Positions 45,453 to 57,221 are shown, counted from the first letter of the stretch. The stretch: DNA of 64,000 nucleotides from Chitinophagales bacterium (GCA_017303335.1 JAFLBK010000001.1:1245001-1309000), one strand, 5' to 3'. Translations and numbers: made by a program. Notes: generated from the sequence alone by a model not told the origin.

Positions 45453-46427
45453 TTACAGCGAACCCAGGTAAGCCAGTATTTCGGGTAAGGTTTTTTTAAC
45501 GGGCCTTATTGAAACAGACTGGTATGGGGCTCCGCTGCCGGGTGTACTGGTAACGGCGCTTTCATATCCTAAGTAATAATCATTGGCTAATTTGGAGATA
45601 ACCACCACCGTAACCGGTTTTCCAAGCGGTAAACCCGTACTCAGGAATTTCTTCGCAGCCAGGTTGCCCGGCATGCCGGCAACGGAACGCTGGTCTTTGA
45701 ACACGGTGAAGGCAATGGTGTTTGTGTTGGTAAAATAAGGCGCAAGGTCAGCCGCTATTTTTACCGTGGGAACACTGCTGGTATTCTGAATGCTGGCGAT
45801 ATTGATCCAGCGCAGGTGATTGGTGTAGATCTCGTATGCCTGGGTACCCGCGGTAATGAAATTATTCTGCGGGTCGTTGTTGGCGAGCCAGTTAAACGCT
45901 TCCGGGTTCGTTTCATCGCCGAAGAAAAGTTTCATCGCCGGGTTGGTGGGCAGATCGGTGTACCGGATGTATAATTTGACTCCCGGGGCAAGCAGGGCGG
46001 GTGCTCCCTCTTTTTTCAGACGTATAAAAAGTTCACCGGCCGTTATCAGTAAACTATCGCCGTGCGTGGTTGGCCGGTTCATCCGTATCATATCGCCCTT
46101 CTTTTTCAGCGACATGAACTCCACCTGTATCTTTCCGGTTACCGGTATGCCCGCGGCGCTTACGCAGCAATTGGGAGGGAAGATGACCTGCATGCCGATT
46201 GGTGTATTCAGGGTGGCGGCATTGCTGCTGATTTCCACGCTGTCTGTAAAAGCGGGAAGCAACAGGCTGTTCCGTAGTTGGATAACCGGCATGGTGGCAG
46301 TGACCGTTGGCTGCCAACTGGTGTCGGGGCCGGGCGTGGCGTCGGGTATAAACACATCGGTATCCTTACTGCAGCCGGTGATAAGCAGGGCTGTTGTAAA
46401 GATTGATATGATTATTTTTTTGTTCAT
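45453..46427 (-). CDS. lipoprotein of unknown function
   Basis: 324 residues from the ATG at 46427 (MNKKIIISIFTTALLITGC); an upstream in-frame ATG at 46490 would overlap the preceding gene. The lipobox LITGC puts the acylated Cys at about residue 19. The mature protein is beta-rich (GMQVIFPPNCCVSAAGIPVT and GKIQVEFMSLKKKGDMIRM), with no recognised family. It is the third gene of a likely operon after the ECF sigma factor and the membrane/barrel protein, so its expression probably depends on the sigma factor. Confidence 0.82.
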   Translation of the reverse strand: MNKKIIISIFTTALLITGCSKDTDVFIPDATPGPDTSWQPTVTATMPVIQLRNSLLLPAFTDSVEISSNAATLNTPIGMQVIFPPNCCVSAAGIPVTGKIQVEFMSLKKKGDMIRMNRPTTHGDSLLITAGELFIRLKKEGAPALLAPGVKLYIRYTDLPTNPAMKLFFGDETNPEAFNWLANNDPQNNFITAGTQAYEIYTNHLRWINIASIQNTSSVPTVKIAADLAPYFTNTNTIAFTVFKDQRSVAGMPGNLAAKKFLSTGLPLGKPVTVVVISKLANDYYLGYESAVTSTPGSGAPYQSVSIRPVKKTLPEILAYLGSL

Positions 46428-46486
46428 CCTTCTTGATTTATTAAACCATCCAGTAGCCAGATACTTCCTTGTTGAAAAGTGCTGCC

Positions 46487-47950
46487 TCATTTCAGATCGA
46501 GGCGGACACCCAGGCGTAAACCGGCTGTCTGGTATTTTTGTTTCAACGTGATATTGTCTTTGTTCATGGGTGAGAAATTATACCTGAAGTACGGCTCGGC
46601 AAACAGGTGGTACCGTTCGTTCAGTTTGTAATACACGGAAACACCGCCCATGAACCCGATGCCTGCATTCGTCTTGAACTGGTACGGCGAAGAATTTTTT
46701 CCAGTGGTGATGCTTACCGGGTTATACGATGCATCCAGGATCTCACCTTTCTGCCAGCTGTAAATATTGATTACAACACCGGCATTGATGTTGGCATGCC
46801 ATCTTCCATTGCCCACTTCATATCCCATCGCGATCGGGATATCAATGCTGCGGTAATTATTGATGGTTGTTTTGTAACGGGTTCCGGTGACGGTATAACT
46901 TCCGATGGTATCGCCGCTTGCATTGATGATGTAAACGACCTGTACGATATTACCCTGCTTGAACTTGAATTTCTCATTGATCTGGCTGTAGTTGAAGCCG
47001 GCACGTACGCTCATCGAGTTGCTGAATACACGGGTGTACCGGATACCGGCGCTGAAGGCGGAACTGAATTTGGTGCTTTCTTTCCGGCGGCGCAGGTATT
47101 CCGAGTTGGCGGTATCGGTTAAACTCCGGAACGCGTAGTCGGGGCCCGCATAAATCTCGAGGTACTTCTTATTACCGGCCGCGTCCTTTTCAAAAGTCGG
47201 GCAACCTGGATCAATATTCGTGGGCTTCAATACAGGAGTAAGCAGGGTTGATTTTCGTTTGGCCGACACTTTCTCCGCTTCAAACTGCAACCTGTTCAGC
47301 AGGGTTCCGCCAACCAGTGGTGCTTCTTCTTCCTCCATTTCCCCCACTGTGGGTGATTCCGTTGTGAGGCGTAACTGATCCCGGGTTTTACGGGTTTTTT
47401 TGGCAGCATTGCCATGGGTTGTTCGCTTTGCCGGCGTTATGTTACTTTCTCCGGATACATCTTCCTGCAGTTTCGGAGCATCGATATTGATCTTTTGGCG
47501 GGAACCTGTTTGTATGGTTGCCAGCGAAGGGTCCTTGCTATCGGTTGAACCAGGAAGGACTTTACGCTTATTGTTGTCTTCGGGCTGTATTTGTTGTTTT
47601 GCCGGGATTGCTTCAGCAGGAGCGGTACTGGTTTCTCCGTTTCCGGCGGCCGGTTGCTGGAGCAGCCCTCCCGATGAGCCCGGTTGTGTATTGGCGGATA
47701 CCTGCTGCAATTTGTTCCCGGTCCTGCTGCTATTGTTGTAAAACCACCAACTGCCGGCGCCGGTTCCGGTAAGCAGCAGCAGTGCGATCAAGGTGAGCCG
47801 GCCCCTGTTGTGCAAAAGCGAATACCAGAAACCGACCGGTTTTTTCTTTTTGGTGCGGGCAGCGATCTGTTCCCAGAGGCGGGGATCCACCGCGGGAGCG
47901 TACTGGCTGAATTGATCTTTTATATGGTTGTCAAATTGCTGGCTGTTCAT
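46487..47950 (-). CDS. single-pass membrane protein with barrel-like C-terminus
   Basis: 487 residues. A cytosolic lead of about 50 residues (QQFDNHIKDQFSQYAPAVDP) comes before a membrane helix at about 52-72 (LTLIALLLLTGTGAGSWWFY). A low-complexity region rich in Pro, Thr, Lys and Gln follows to about residue 230, then 240 residues of alternating strands resembling a small outer-membrane barrel (YLEIYAGPDYAFRSL, SVRAGFNYSQINEKF, HLFAEPYFRYNFSPM). The start overlaps the ECF sigma gene by 4 bases, the position of an anti-sigma factor. The first 50 residues may contact the sigma factor, and the linker would have to cross the periplasm. Confidence 0.8.
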   Translation of the reverse strand: MNSQQFDNHIKDQFSQYAPAVDPRLWEQIAARTKKKKPVGFWYSLLHNRGRLTLIALLLLTGTGAGSWWFYNNSSRTGNKLQQVSANTQPGSSGGLLQQPAAGNGETSTAPAEAIPAKQQIQPEDNNKRKVLPGSTDSKDPSLATIQTGSRQKINIDAPKLQEDVSGESNITPAKRTTHGNAAKKTRKTRDQLRLTTESPTVGEMEEEEAPLVGGTLLNRLQFEAEKVSAKRKSTLLTPVLKPTNIDPGCPTFEKDAAGNKKYLEIYAGPDYAFRSLTDTANSEYLRRRKESTKFSSAFSAGIRYTRVFSNSMSVRAGFNYSQINEKFKFKQGNIVQVVYIINASGDTIGSYTVTGTRYKTTINNYRSIDIPIAMGYEVGNGRWHANINAGVVINIYSWQKGEILDASYNPVSITTGKNSSPYQFKTNAGIGFMGGVSVYYKLNERYHLFAEPYFRYNFSPMNKDNITLKQKYQTAGLRLGVRLDLK

Positions 47951-48489
47951 ACCGCCACTTTTTGTAATTGTAAAATCTGCCGCTGCAGCATGTTCCGGGC
48001 CTTTACCAACTGGCTGCGGCTGGTTCCCGGCTGAATGCCCAGCATCTCGGCGATTTCGTCGTGCTGGAATCCCTCTATTACATATAGATTGAATATCACC
48101 CGGTAACCGTCGGGCAGGCTGTTTATCAGGTCAAGCAGTTCTTTTTCTGTCAGGTGGCTGTAAGCCGATGGTTCCAGCATGTTTTCATCCTTATCCTTGA
48201 CCTCATAACCCACCACTTCTTTCTCATACCGGCGGAGGGAATATTTCTTCAATGCCGTATTTACTACAATGCGCCGGATCCAACCTTCAAAAGACCCTTC
48301 GAACTTAAACTGGTGGATCTTATCAAAAACTTTAATAAATGCGTCCTGGAGTATATCCTCAGCGTCTGCGCTGTTCCGGGCATACCGATGGCATACGCCC
48401 AGCATGCGACTGGCGAAACGGTGAAAAATCTCCTTCTGGCATAAAGATTCCCCCCTTAAACATCCTCGTATGAGTTCATCTTCTGTCAA
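47947..48489 (-). CDS. ECF-type RNA polymerase sigma factor
   Basis: 180 residues. Region 2 is recognisable in IFHRFASRMLGVCHRYARNSADAEDILQDAFIKVF (given here as the segments ARNSADAEDILQDAF and EGWIRRIVVN), and region 4 in LPDGYRVIFNLYVIEGFQHD and EIAEMLGIQPGTSRSQL. It directs RNA polymerase to a small regulon in response to an envelope or other signal. The 4-base overlap with the membrane protein gene suggests translational coupling of sigma factor and controller. The gene diverges from the coiled-coil protein gene. Confidence 0.95.
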   Translation of the reverse strand: MTEDELIRGCLRGESLCQKEIFHRFASRMLGVCHRYARNSADAEDILQDAFIKVFDKIHQFKFEGSFEGWIRRIVVNTALKKYSLRRYEKEVVGYEVKDKDENMLEPSAYSHLTEKELLDLINSLPDGYRVIFNLYVIEGFQHDEIAEMLGIQPGTSRSQLVKARNMLQRQILQLQKVAV

Positions 48490-48641
48490 TTATTGCTAAG
48501 TTTACGCCGGGCAACCGCATACCCAAGATACCCGGGTGTTTGAATACGCTGCCCCGGCGGGATTTATTGCTTAAAAGATACAAAAAAGGGCTGGTTTCCC
48601 TGTTATGGGCTCAAATCCGGGAAATTTGCAGCCGTTGAGGA

Positions 48642-49166
48642 ATGAACAACACGATGTTTACAGAAGAACAGATAAAACAAATGGTCTCGATGAACGACAG
48701 TTTGCAGGCGCAACTGGCAGACCTCAATTATATCCTGAAAGAACGGGAAGAGGAACTGGCCATGCTACGGTCCGAACTGGGCGAAGCAACGGCGTTGCGC
48801 AGTAACCTGGATGGCAAGCAGGCTGAGATCGAGAGTTTGCAGGATAAACTGGAACTACGCCAGCTGCAGGCTGTGGGGGCGGAAGAGCGGGAACTGGAAC
48901 TGAAACAGGAATTGAATGAGGCCGGCAGGATGAATCCGAAATACGATGAACTTGCCAGGGCCTACGCCTACCTGCAGTCGCAGCATGAAGACCTGAAACT
49001 CCGCCTGGCAGAGATGACATTACGCAACGAGGAACTGAATCAGTTTGCCCGCAAAGCGGGTGAATTGGAAAGCAGGCTGGAGATGCTGGCATTGGAGCGG
49101 GACGACCTGCGTAACCGGCTGGCCGACCAGGAAACACAGAAACACCTGAAGGAATATAATATCTGA
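48642..49166 (+). CDS. coiled-coil protein of unknown function
   Basis: 174 residues, almost entirely heptad-like: QAQLADLNYILKEREEELAM, LRSELGEATALRSNLDG, ELELKQELNEAGRM and LESRLEMLALERDDLRNRLA. No signal peptide or membrane helix. It has a terminator of its own and lies between the ECF sigma operon and pdxH. Role unknown; a structural or scaffolding protein fits. Confidence 0.75.
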   Translation: MNNTMFTEEQIKQMVSMNDSLQAQLADLNYILKEREEELAMLRSELGEATALRSNLDGKQAEIESLQDKLELRQLQAVGAEERELELKQELNEAGRMNPKYDELARAYAYLQSQHEDLKLRLAEMTLRNEELNQFARKAGELESRLEMLALERDDLRNRLADQETQKHLKEYNI

Positions 49167-49180
49167 GCACAGAAACAGGC

Positions 49181-49204
49181 AGGGCCCCGCAAGGGCCTTT
49201 TTTA
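49181..49204 (+). terminator. terminator after the coiled-coil gene
   Basis: GGCCC (49183-49187), loop CGCAA, GGGCC (49193-49197), extended by a G-U and an A-U pair, then a run of T. Confidence 0.75.
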
Positions 49205-49250
49205 TTTGTTGCAATTAGCGGAATTTTGTGTACCGCCTAAATGATTATCC

Positions 49251-49889
49251 ATGCACGCAATCGCAGATATACGAACGGAGTATAAAAAACAATCTTTACA
49301 TGAATCGGATGTAGATCCCAGTCCGGTCAAACAATTTGGTCATTGGTGGGATGATGCACGCAAAAGTGATATCTATGAACTGAACGCGATGACCCTGGCC
49401 ACGGTAGATGAACAGGGAATACCGGATGCACGGATCGTATTGCTGAAAGGATTCGATGAACAGGGTTTTGTTTTTTTCACCAATTACAATAGCCGGAAGG
49501 GAAAGGAGCTGGAGGCGAATCCGAATGCCTGCCTTGTTTTTTTCTGGAAAGAACTGGAACGCCAGGTTCGTGTCACCGGTGTTGCTGAAAAGATCAGTAT
49601 GGAAGAAAGCATCGCTTATTTCAACAGCCGGCCCGATGGCAGCAAGATCGGTGCCTGGGCTTCGCCGCAGAGCATTGTAGTGGCGGGTAAAGCTTGGCTG
49701 AAGGAAACCTTTGATTATTATACCGAACGCTTCAGGCACGGGGAGATACCCAAACCCCCGCATTGGGGTGGTTACCGGGTAAAGCCATCGAAGATCGAAT
49801 TCTGGCAGGGAAGACCCAACCGCCTGCACGACCGCATCCTGTATACCGAAACGGGAGATACCTGGCGTATTGAACGGCTTGCCCCCTAA
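49251..49889 (+). CDS. pdxH: pyridoxamine 5'-phosphate oxidase
   Basis: 212 residues, full length. FMN- and substrate-binding segments are present: NAMTLATVDEQGIPDARIVL, GFVFFTNYNSRKGKELEANP, ERQVRVTGVAEKIS, SRPDGSKIGAWASPQS, and the C-terminal EFWQGRPNRLHDR. It oxidises pyridoxine or pyridoxamine 5'-phosphate to pyridoxal 5'-phosphate, the last step of vitamin B6 salvage, with FMN and oxygen. The gene stands alone, with a palindromic terminator 4 bases downstream. Confidence 0.98.
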   Translation: MHAIADIRTEYKKQSLHESDVDPSPVKQFGHWWDDARKSDIYELNAMTLATVDEQGIPDARIVLLKGFDEQGFVFFTNYNSRKGKELEANPNACLVFFWKELERQVRVTGVAEKISMEESIAYFNSRPDGSKIGAWASPQSIVVAGKAWLKETFDYYTERFRHGEIPKPPHWGGYRVKPSKIEFWQGRPNRLHDRILYTETGDTWRIERLAP

Positions 49890-49893
49890 ACAA

Positions 49894-49917
49894 AAAGGAA
49901 CCTGCGCAGGTTCCTTT
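49894..49917. terminator. bidirectional terminator between pdxH and the THX gene
   Basis: AAAGGAACC (49894-49902), loop TGCGCA, GGTTCCTTT (49909-49917): a perfect 9-bp stem, with self-complementary loop. It fits convergent transcription of the flanking genes. Confidence 0.85.
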
Positions 49918-49938
49918 AACGTAATACGATATGGCGGC

Positions 49939-50055
49939 TTATTTTTTGGCAGCCGCTTTTTTGGGGGCCGCTTTCTTTGCTTTTGCCGGCCTGGATTTAC
50001 CAAAAGATCCTTTTGAGATCTTTCCTTTTTTTGTTTTTGCGTCTCCGCGTCCCAT
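49939..50055 (-). CDS. 30S ribosomal protein THX (bTHX)
   Basis: Only 38 residues: it begins MGRGDAKTKKGKISKGSFGK, continues SRPAKAK and ends in a Lys/Ala-rich tail. This matches the THX family (Thermus form begins MGKGDIKTRRGKI), a tiny basic protein that fits in a cavity at the top of the 30S head. Too short to show up in most gene calls. The start is the ATG at 50055, the stop TAA at 49939-49941. It lies between convergent pdxH and the HU gene and probably has its own promoter or is read through from HU despite the terminator at 50092. Confidence 0.93.
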   Translation of the reverse strand: MGRGDAKTKKGKISKGSFGKSRPAKAKKAAPKKAAAKK

Positions 50056-50091
50056 AATATGGTTTTAAAAGATGGATGAATCGGGTTACAA

Positions 50092-50122
50092 AAAAAGCAA
50101 GGTGCATAGCGCCTTGCTTTTT
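50092..50122. terminator. terminator after the HU gene
   Basis: AAAAAGCAAGGTGC (50092-50105), loop of 3 (ATA), GCGCCTTGCTTTTT (50109-50122), with one G-U pair. A and T runs on both sides allow either direction; it ends HU on the - strand. Confidence 0.88.
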
Positions 50123-50140
50123 AATGTGGTTGTTGCACCA

Positions 50141-50410
50141 TTACAGTTTTGCAGATAATTCTTTACCAGCTTTGAACTTAGCAACTTTCTTTGCTTTGAT
50201 TTTGATAACAGCGCCGGTTTGCGGATTGCGACCGTTGCGGGCTGCTCTTTTAGAAACAGAGAAAGTACCAAAGCCAACCAGGGTTACTTTACCACCACCT
50301 TTCAGTGTTTTGGTTACTGCTTCTACAAAAGAATCCAGCGCATCGTTTGCCTGGGTCTTTGTAATACCTGCGTCGTCGGCGATTTTAGAGATCAATTCAG
50401 CTTTGTTCAT
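50141..50410 (-). CDS. HU-family DNA-binding protein
   Basis: 89 residues, full length for [22 protein letters not shown] opens the helical dimer interface, [20 protein letters not shown] leads to the DNA-binding arm, and [20 protein letters not shown] follows. It bends and compacts DNA as a dimer. A strong promoter stands upstream, as expected for an abundant protein. Confidence 0.97.
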   Translation of the reverse strand: MNKAELISKIADDAGITKTQANDALDSFVEAVTKTLKGGGKVTLVGFGTFSVSKRAARNGRNPQTGAVIKIKAKKVAKFKAGKELSAKL

Positions 50411-50439
50411 GATAATTTTTTTTGAATTTTAATGTGCGA

Positions 50440-50470
50440 CAAATATATACGGTTTTTGATTGCGACAAAA
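50440..50470 (-). promoter_or_regulatory. promoter of the HU gene
   Basis: On the - strand: TTTTG (50470-50466), 18 bases, TATATTTG (50447-50440), a perfect match to the Bacteroidota consensus. The leader to the ATG at 50410 would be about 20 bases. Nothing else was seen between 50471 and 50706. Confidence 0.8.
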
Positions 50471-50706
50471 TTTTTTTTCTGGTTTTTCTTTTTTGTAAAG
50501 AACCGCTGAAAGCCAGAAGGAATAAGGATTGCAGGGATAGTACCCGGTATGTGAAACCGTTGCGGATTTGTGCCACAATCGCTGAAACCTTTGCTGATAC
50601 TGCATTTCGCCGGGCATGCCGGCAAAAACCTTTGCCCGTGCGGCTTTCAGACGCCTAGGGAATGCGGGTTTGAATGAAAAAAAACAGGATTGTTTGTTTT
50701 GCACAT

Positions 50707-51012
50707 TTAGTTAACAACCTGCAGAACGGAGCGAAAAGCAACGAAGCGGTCACCCCATTTATCAATGCTTTTCTGGCGCATGCGGGGCGCATGCTGCTCG
50801 ATGTATGTGTTGTATAAACCCTTGCTTGGGGCATGGTACTGGATGGCATAGGTAGGGCCATCCGAATTATCTACTTCTATCAGCTGCAGAACAACCGCAT
50901 GTGTAAAACAACCCGTACCCACCACCTCCGGGATATGTTCTTCCTTCAGCCATTGCAGCCAGGCATCTCCGATCGAGTTGTCTACTTTAACGGTAACATT
51001 ATAAATGATCAT
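50707..51012 (-). CDS. DUF4286-family protein
   Basis: 101 residues. The start IIYNVTVKVDNSIGDAWLQW and the segments HIPEVVGTGCFTHAVV and YAIQYHAPSKGLYNTYIEQH are typical of this small Bacteroidota family, a ferredoxin-like fold of unknown function. It follows the exonuclease III gene by 5 bases, so both are probably co-transcribed, but no functional link is known. Confidence 0.88.
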   Translation of the reverse strand: MIIYNVTVKVDNSIGDAWLQWLKEEHIPEVVGTGCFTHAVVLQLIEVDNSDGPTYAIQYHAPSKGLYNTYIEQHAPRMRQKSIDKWGDRFVAFRSVLQVVN

Positions 51013-51017
51013 GCGGG

Positions 51018-51788
51018 CTATTTTTCTTTTATGTCCACGTATACCGGGCAGTGGTCGCTGTGTTTTACATCGGGGAAAATATCGGCGTCTTTCAGTTGTT
51101 TCCGCAACGGCTCGGTTACGGTGATGTAATCGATGCGCCAGCCCTTATTGTTCAGGCGTACCGAAGGGAAGCGCTGGCTCCACCAGCTGTAGCGGTGCGG
51201 TTCGGGGTGGAATTCACGGAAGGTATCGATCCAGCCGCTGTCCAGGAACCGCGTCATCCATTCCCGCTCTTCCGGAAGAAAACCGCTGCTGTTTTTATTG
51301 CCCTTCGGATCATGAATATCGATCTCCCGGTGTGCGATATTGTAATCGCCGACCAGTACGATCTTCGGAAATTTCTTTTTCAGTTTATTCAGGTATGCGT
51401 GAAATTCATCCAGCCATACATACTTGAACTGCTGGCGCTCGTCGCCGCTGGTTCCGCTGGGAAAGTAGGCGTTGATCAGCCGGATATCGCCAAAGTCAAC
51501 CTGTATCACCCGGCCTTCATCGTCACTGGGGGCATGGCCGTTTCCGTACACCACGTTATCCGGTTTCTTTTTTGAAAAAACGGCAACACCGCTGTACCCC
51601 TTTTTCTGGGCGCTGTACCAGTAGTGGTGAAAACCGAGCGCTTCGAGTTGCTTTACATCCACATCGTCCTTGGTGGCCTTGGTTTCCTGCAGGCAGATAA
51701 CATCGGCCGGGTTCGTTTTCAACCAATCAATAAAACCTTTTTTCAGCGCGGCACGGATACCGTTGACGTTATAAGAAATGATTCGCAT
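51018..51788 (-). CDS. xth: exodeoxyribonuclease III / AP endonuclease
   Basis: 256 residues. Hallmarks of the Mg-dependent exonuclease III fold: MRIISYNVNGIRAALKKGF with the metal-contact Asn, ICLQETKA with the catalytic Glu, VGDYNIAHREIDI, and the C-terminal SDHCPVYVDI with the Asp-His pair. It cuts DNA at abasic sites and removes 3' blocks in base-excision repair. The gene diverges from the DUF3137 gene and heads a two-gene operon with the DUF4286 gene. Confidence 0.97.
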   Translation of the reverse strand: MRIISYNVNGIRAALKKGFIDWLKTNPADVICLQETKATKDDVDVKQLEALGFHHYWYSAQKKGYSGVAVFSKKKPDNVVYGNGHAPSDDEGRVIQVDFGDIRLINAYFPSGTSGDERQQFKYVWLDEFHAYLNKLKKKFPKIVLVGDYNIAHREIDIHDPKGNKNSSGFLPEEREWMTRFLDSGWIDTFREFHPEPHRYSWWSQRFPSVRLNNKGWRIDYITVTEPLRKQLKDADIFPDVKHSDHCPVYVDIKEK

Positions 51789-51855
51789 GCGATGAATGAT
51801 TTGAGAATATTAACAGTGCATAGTTACAAAAAAGAAATAAATTCAGTGCCCGCTT

Positions 51856-52788
51856 ATGGACGAGATCCGGAATTTCGAAGACTTCTACAAACTGAAGATA
51901 CAGCCAAGCCTGGAAGAACTGGAACAGGACGAATCGGCCATGCACAACTGGAAGCTGTTCACCCTGTTTACCGGTATCGGCACCTTCGGCAGTTTCCTGT
52001 TGTTTTACCTGGAGGTATTACCGATCGGCCATATCCTTGCCATCGGGATGCTCATCATGTGTGTCATCGGCGTGTATTACTCCACCCGGTATTCCGACCG
52101 GTATATCGACGATTTCAAGGCAAAGATCATCGGCCCCATCATTACCTATATATATCCATCCGCCGTGTATAAACCGATGGGCTTTGTTTCCAAGAAAGAA
52201 TACAAGGCCAGCAGTCTTTACCGCCGCCGCTTTACGCATTTCGATGGAGACGATTACTGGGAAACGGTGTACAATAATATCCCGTTTCATTGCTCAGAAG
52301 TTAAATCCTGGGCAGAGGATGCGGGTGGCAAAACAACGATCTTCAAAGGGCTGTTCTTTTCCGCCCGGATCAACAGTTCGTTCACCGGGGGCACCTACCT
52401 GTGGGCGAAGGGTCATTCGCAACTGTCTTCGAGTATCGCCGATGAACATTACCGGCTCTACCCCATGCCGCATGTGCAGCGCTTACATACCGGGCACGTG
52501 GCATTCGACAAATATTATTCGGTGTACACCACCGATGTGCAGGAAGCATCCCTGATTCTTTCGTACCACATGCTCGACCATATCGTTGTGATACGGGAAA
52601 AACTCGACCGGGAGATCGTTTTCTCCTTTGTTGCCGGGAAGTGCTATATCGCTGTTCCGTTCGAGGAGAACCTGCTGGAGCCTCCCAAAAAGGGATTGCG
52701 TGACAAAGAGGAGATCAAACAATATTTCTTTACCATCCTGCTGGTATTCAATATCATCAACCGGCTGGAACTGCAGCGGCTGGCCTGA
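51856..52788 (+). CDS. DUF3137-family membrane protein
   Basis: 310 residues. Two membrane helices at about 32-52 (LFTLFTGIGTFGSFLLFYL) and 56-74 (IGHILAIGMLIMCVIGVYY), then a cytoplasmic domain with YRRRFTHFDGDDYWETVYN and IFKGLFFSARINSSFTGGTY, characteristic of the DUF3137 family of unknown function. A second, similar small membrane-protein gene follows after 67 bases and may belong to the same transcript. Confidence 0.88.
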   Translation: MDEIRNFEDFYKLKIQPSLEELEQDESAMHNWKLFTLFTGIGTFGSFLLFYLEVLPIGHILAIGMLIMCVIGVYYSTRYSDRYIDDFKAKIIGPIITYIYPSAVYKPMGFVSKKEYKASSLYRRRFTHFDGDDYWETVYNNIPFHCSEVKSWAEDAGGKTTIFKGLFFSARINSSFTGGTYLWAKGHSQLSSSIADEHYRLYPMPHVQRLHTGHVAFDKYYSVYTTDVQEASLILSYHMLDHIVVIREKLDREIVFSFVAGKCYIAVPFEENLLEPPKKGLRDKEEIKQYFFTILLVFNIINRLELQRLA

Positions 52789-52855
52789 ACCCAAAACTGC
52801 ATGACCGTTTTTGAAAATTGCGCCTTATTTTTAAGGACAATCAACATACGCGATC

Positions 52856-53326
52856 ATGGATACAGCCAGCAACAGCAACCTGCCCGACGAATCCAAAACC
52901 AACGCCGAATCGAACCGGGAAACAATCTTTTCGCAGGAAGAATTTTCCATGGAGGGTTATGATAAGCATATCCGCCAGGCACGGAATACCCTGTTCATCG
53001 CCGCAGGCATTTTACTGTTGAACGCCATACTCCTTTTTGCCAAATACCCGCTGGATTTTGAATACATGTGGCTGGATTACCTGTTGTGGACGATCTATAT
53101 CGGCGGTTTTATTGCGCTCGGTTTCTGGTCGAAGAAGAAACCTTATTACGCGATCCTTGCCGGGCTGATACTCTTTGGGGTATTTATTATCATCAACGCG
53201 ATCATCGATATCAGTACCATCTTCGGCGGTTTGCTGTTCAAGATAGCCGTGATCATATTCCTGATCAAGGGACTTAACGACGCCAAACAGGCGCAGGAAA
53301 TGAAGGAGCAGTTTGAGAATAAATAA
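52856..53326 (+). CDS. small multi-pass membrane protein
   Basis: 156 residues. A polar lead of about 40 residues is followed by four hydrophobic helices: LFIAAGILLLNAILLF, YLLWTIYIGGFIALGFW, AILAGLILFGVFIIINAII and LLFKIAVIIFLIKGL. The tail is helical and charged (NDAKQAQEMKEQFENK). No family is recognised with confidence. It is convergent with metH, whose stop lies 2 bases past its own. Confidence 0.75.
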   Translation: MDTASNSNLPDESKTNAESNRETIFSQEEFSMEGYDKHIRQARNTLFIAAGILLLNAILLFAKYPLDFEYMWLDYLLWTIYIGGFIALGFWSKKKPYYAILAGLILFGVFIIINAIIDISTIFGGLLFKIAVIIFLIKGLNDAKQAQEMKEQFENK

Positions 53327-53328
53327 AC

Positions 53329-56043
<2,715 letters not shown>

Positions 56044-56046
56044 TGC

Positions 56047-57063
56047 TTAGACAGTCTCAGTTTCTGTTACAGGAAGTTCCCTGGGTTTGATATTCTTTAC
56101 ATGTTCGGCGATATGCCGGATATGATCGGGGGTTGTGCCGCAGCATCCGCCAACGATGTTTACAAATCCTTCGCGGGCCCAGTCTTCGAGGTAGTGCCCG
56201 GTATCTTCGGGGCGCTCGTCGTACTCACCCATGGCGTTGGGCAAACCGGCATTGGGATAGGCAGATACATAGCAGTTGGCGATCTGGCTCAGCTCTTCGA
56301 TATGCGGCCGCATTTCTTTGGCGCCGAGTGCGCAGTTCAATCCAACGCTGAGGGGGCGGGCATGCATCACGGAGATGTAAAACGCTTCGAGCGTTTGGCC
56401 GCTCAGGGTTCTTCCGCTGGCATCGGTGATGGTTCCCGAAATGGAAACGGGTAATTCCGGTTTACCGCTTTCGCGGAAATATTTTTTGATGGCGAAGATG
56501 GCCGCTTTTGCATTCAGTGTATCGAAGATGGTTTCGATTAGCAGCAGGTCTGCACCGCCCTCCACCAATCCTTTCACCTGCTGGTAATAAGCGTCCACCA
56601 CCTGGTCGAAACTAACGGCCCGGAAACCCGGGTTGTTTACATCGGGCGACAGGCTCAGTGTTTTGTTCAGCGGACCGATGGCGCCTGCCACGAAGCGGGG
56701 CTTGTTCGGGTCCTTTGCGGTGAATTCGTCGGCCACTTTCCGGGCGATCCGGGCGCCTTCCACATTCATCGCATAGGCATAGTCCTGCAGCTGGAAATCT
56801 TCCTGCACAATGGTGGTGGCGCCGAAGGTGTTGGTTTCGATGATGTCGGCGCCGGCTTCGAGGTATTGCCGGTGGATGCCTTCGATGAGCTGCAGCTGGG
56901 TGATATTGAGCACATCGCTGTTGTTCTTCATATCGATATGCCAGTTTTTGAATTGCTCGCCGCGGTAGGTCTCTTCGGTGGGTTTATGCCGCTGGATCAT
57001 GGTGCCCATGGCTCCATCGATCACGAGGATGCGTTCCTGTAAACAATCCTGAATTGTTTTCAT
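56047..57063 (-). CDS. metH: methionine synthase, homocysteine-binding part
   Basis: 338 residues: the S-methyltransferase barrel of MetH as a separate protein. [20 protein letters not shown] opens it. Zinc ligands are Cys in [11 protein letters not shown] and the pair in [12 protein letters not shown]. It binds homocysteine thiolate on zinc. It starts the two-gene metH operon, with a promoter and a long structured leader upstream. Names for the two parts differ between annotations; both are given as metH here. Confidence 0.95.
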   Translation of the reverse strand: MKTIQDCLQERILVIDGAMGTMIQRHKPTEETYRGEQFKNWHIDMKNNSDVLNITQLQLIEGIHRQYLEAGADIIETNTFGATTIVQEDFQLQDYAYAMNVEGARIARKVADEFTAKDPNKPRFVAGAIGPLNKTLSLSPDVNNPGFRAVSFDQVVDAYYQQVKGLVEGGADLLLIETIFDTLNAKAAIFAIKKYFRESGKPELPVSISGTITDASGRTLSGQTLEAFYISVMHARPLSVGLNCALGAKEMRPHIEELSQIANCYVSAYPNAGLPNAMGEYDERPEDTGHYLEDWAREGFVNIVGGCCGTTPDHIRHIAEHVKNIKPRELPVTETETV

Positions 57064-57142
57064 GCGTTGATAACATTTAGGCCGGATGCCGGCTTTCTAC
57101 AATGGCCACGAACGGTTAAACGAGGATCGATCTGGTAGGGAA

Positions 57143-57210
57143 GGCAGAAGATTTCGTTTATTAGTTCAGTTGGCGGTTGATCAACAGGCCGAACAATAAA
57201 CAAATCTGCC
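57143..57210 (-). promoter_or_regulatory. structured leader of the metH operon
   Basis: An imperfect long hairpin: + strand GGCAG (57143-57147), ATTT (57151-57154), GTTTATT (57156-57162) and GTTC (57164-57167) pair in order with CTGCC (57206-57210), AAAT, AATAAAC (57195-57201) and GAAC (57191-57194). An inner GGC/GCC and GTT-GATC-AAC close the top. The RNA is the complement, which pairs the same way. A second hairpin GCCGG-ATG-CCGGC (57081-57093) precedes the start codon. It does not resemble SAM-I or cobalamin riboswitch cores as far as can be judged by eye. Confidence 0.5.
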
Positions 57211-57221
57211 TGTTTGCTCTG

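Noticed and set aside
57160..57185. tRNA-like D-arm sequence (TTAGTTCAGTTGGCGG) upstream of metH
   Set aside because: No matching acceptor stem, anticodon arm or T-arm; the bases are part of the leader hairpin on the other strand.
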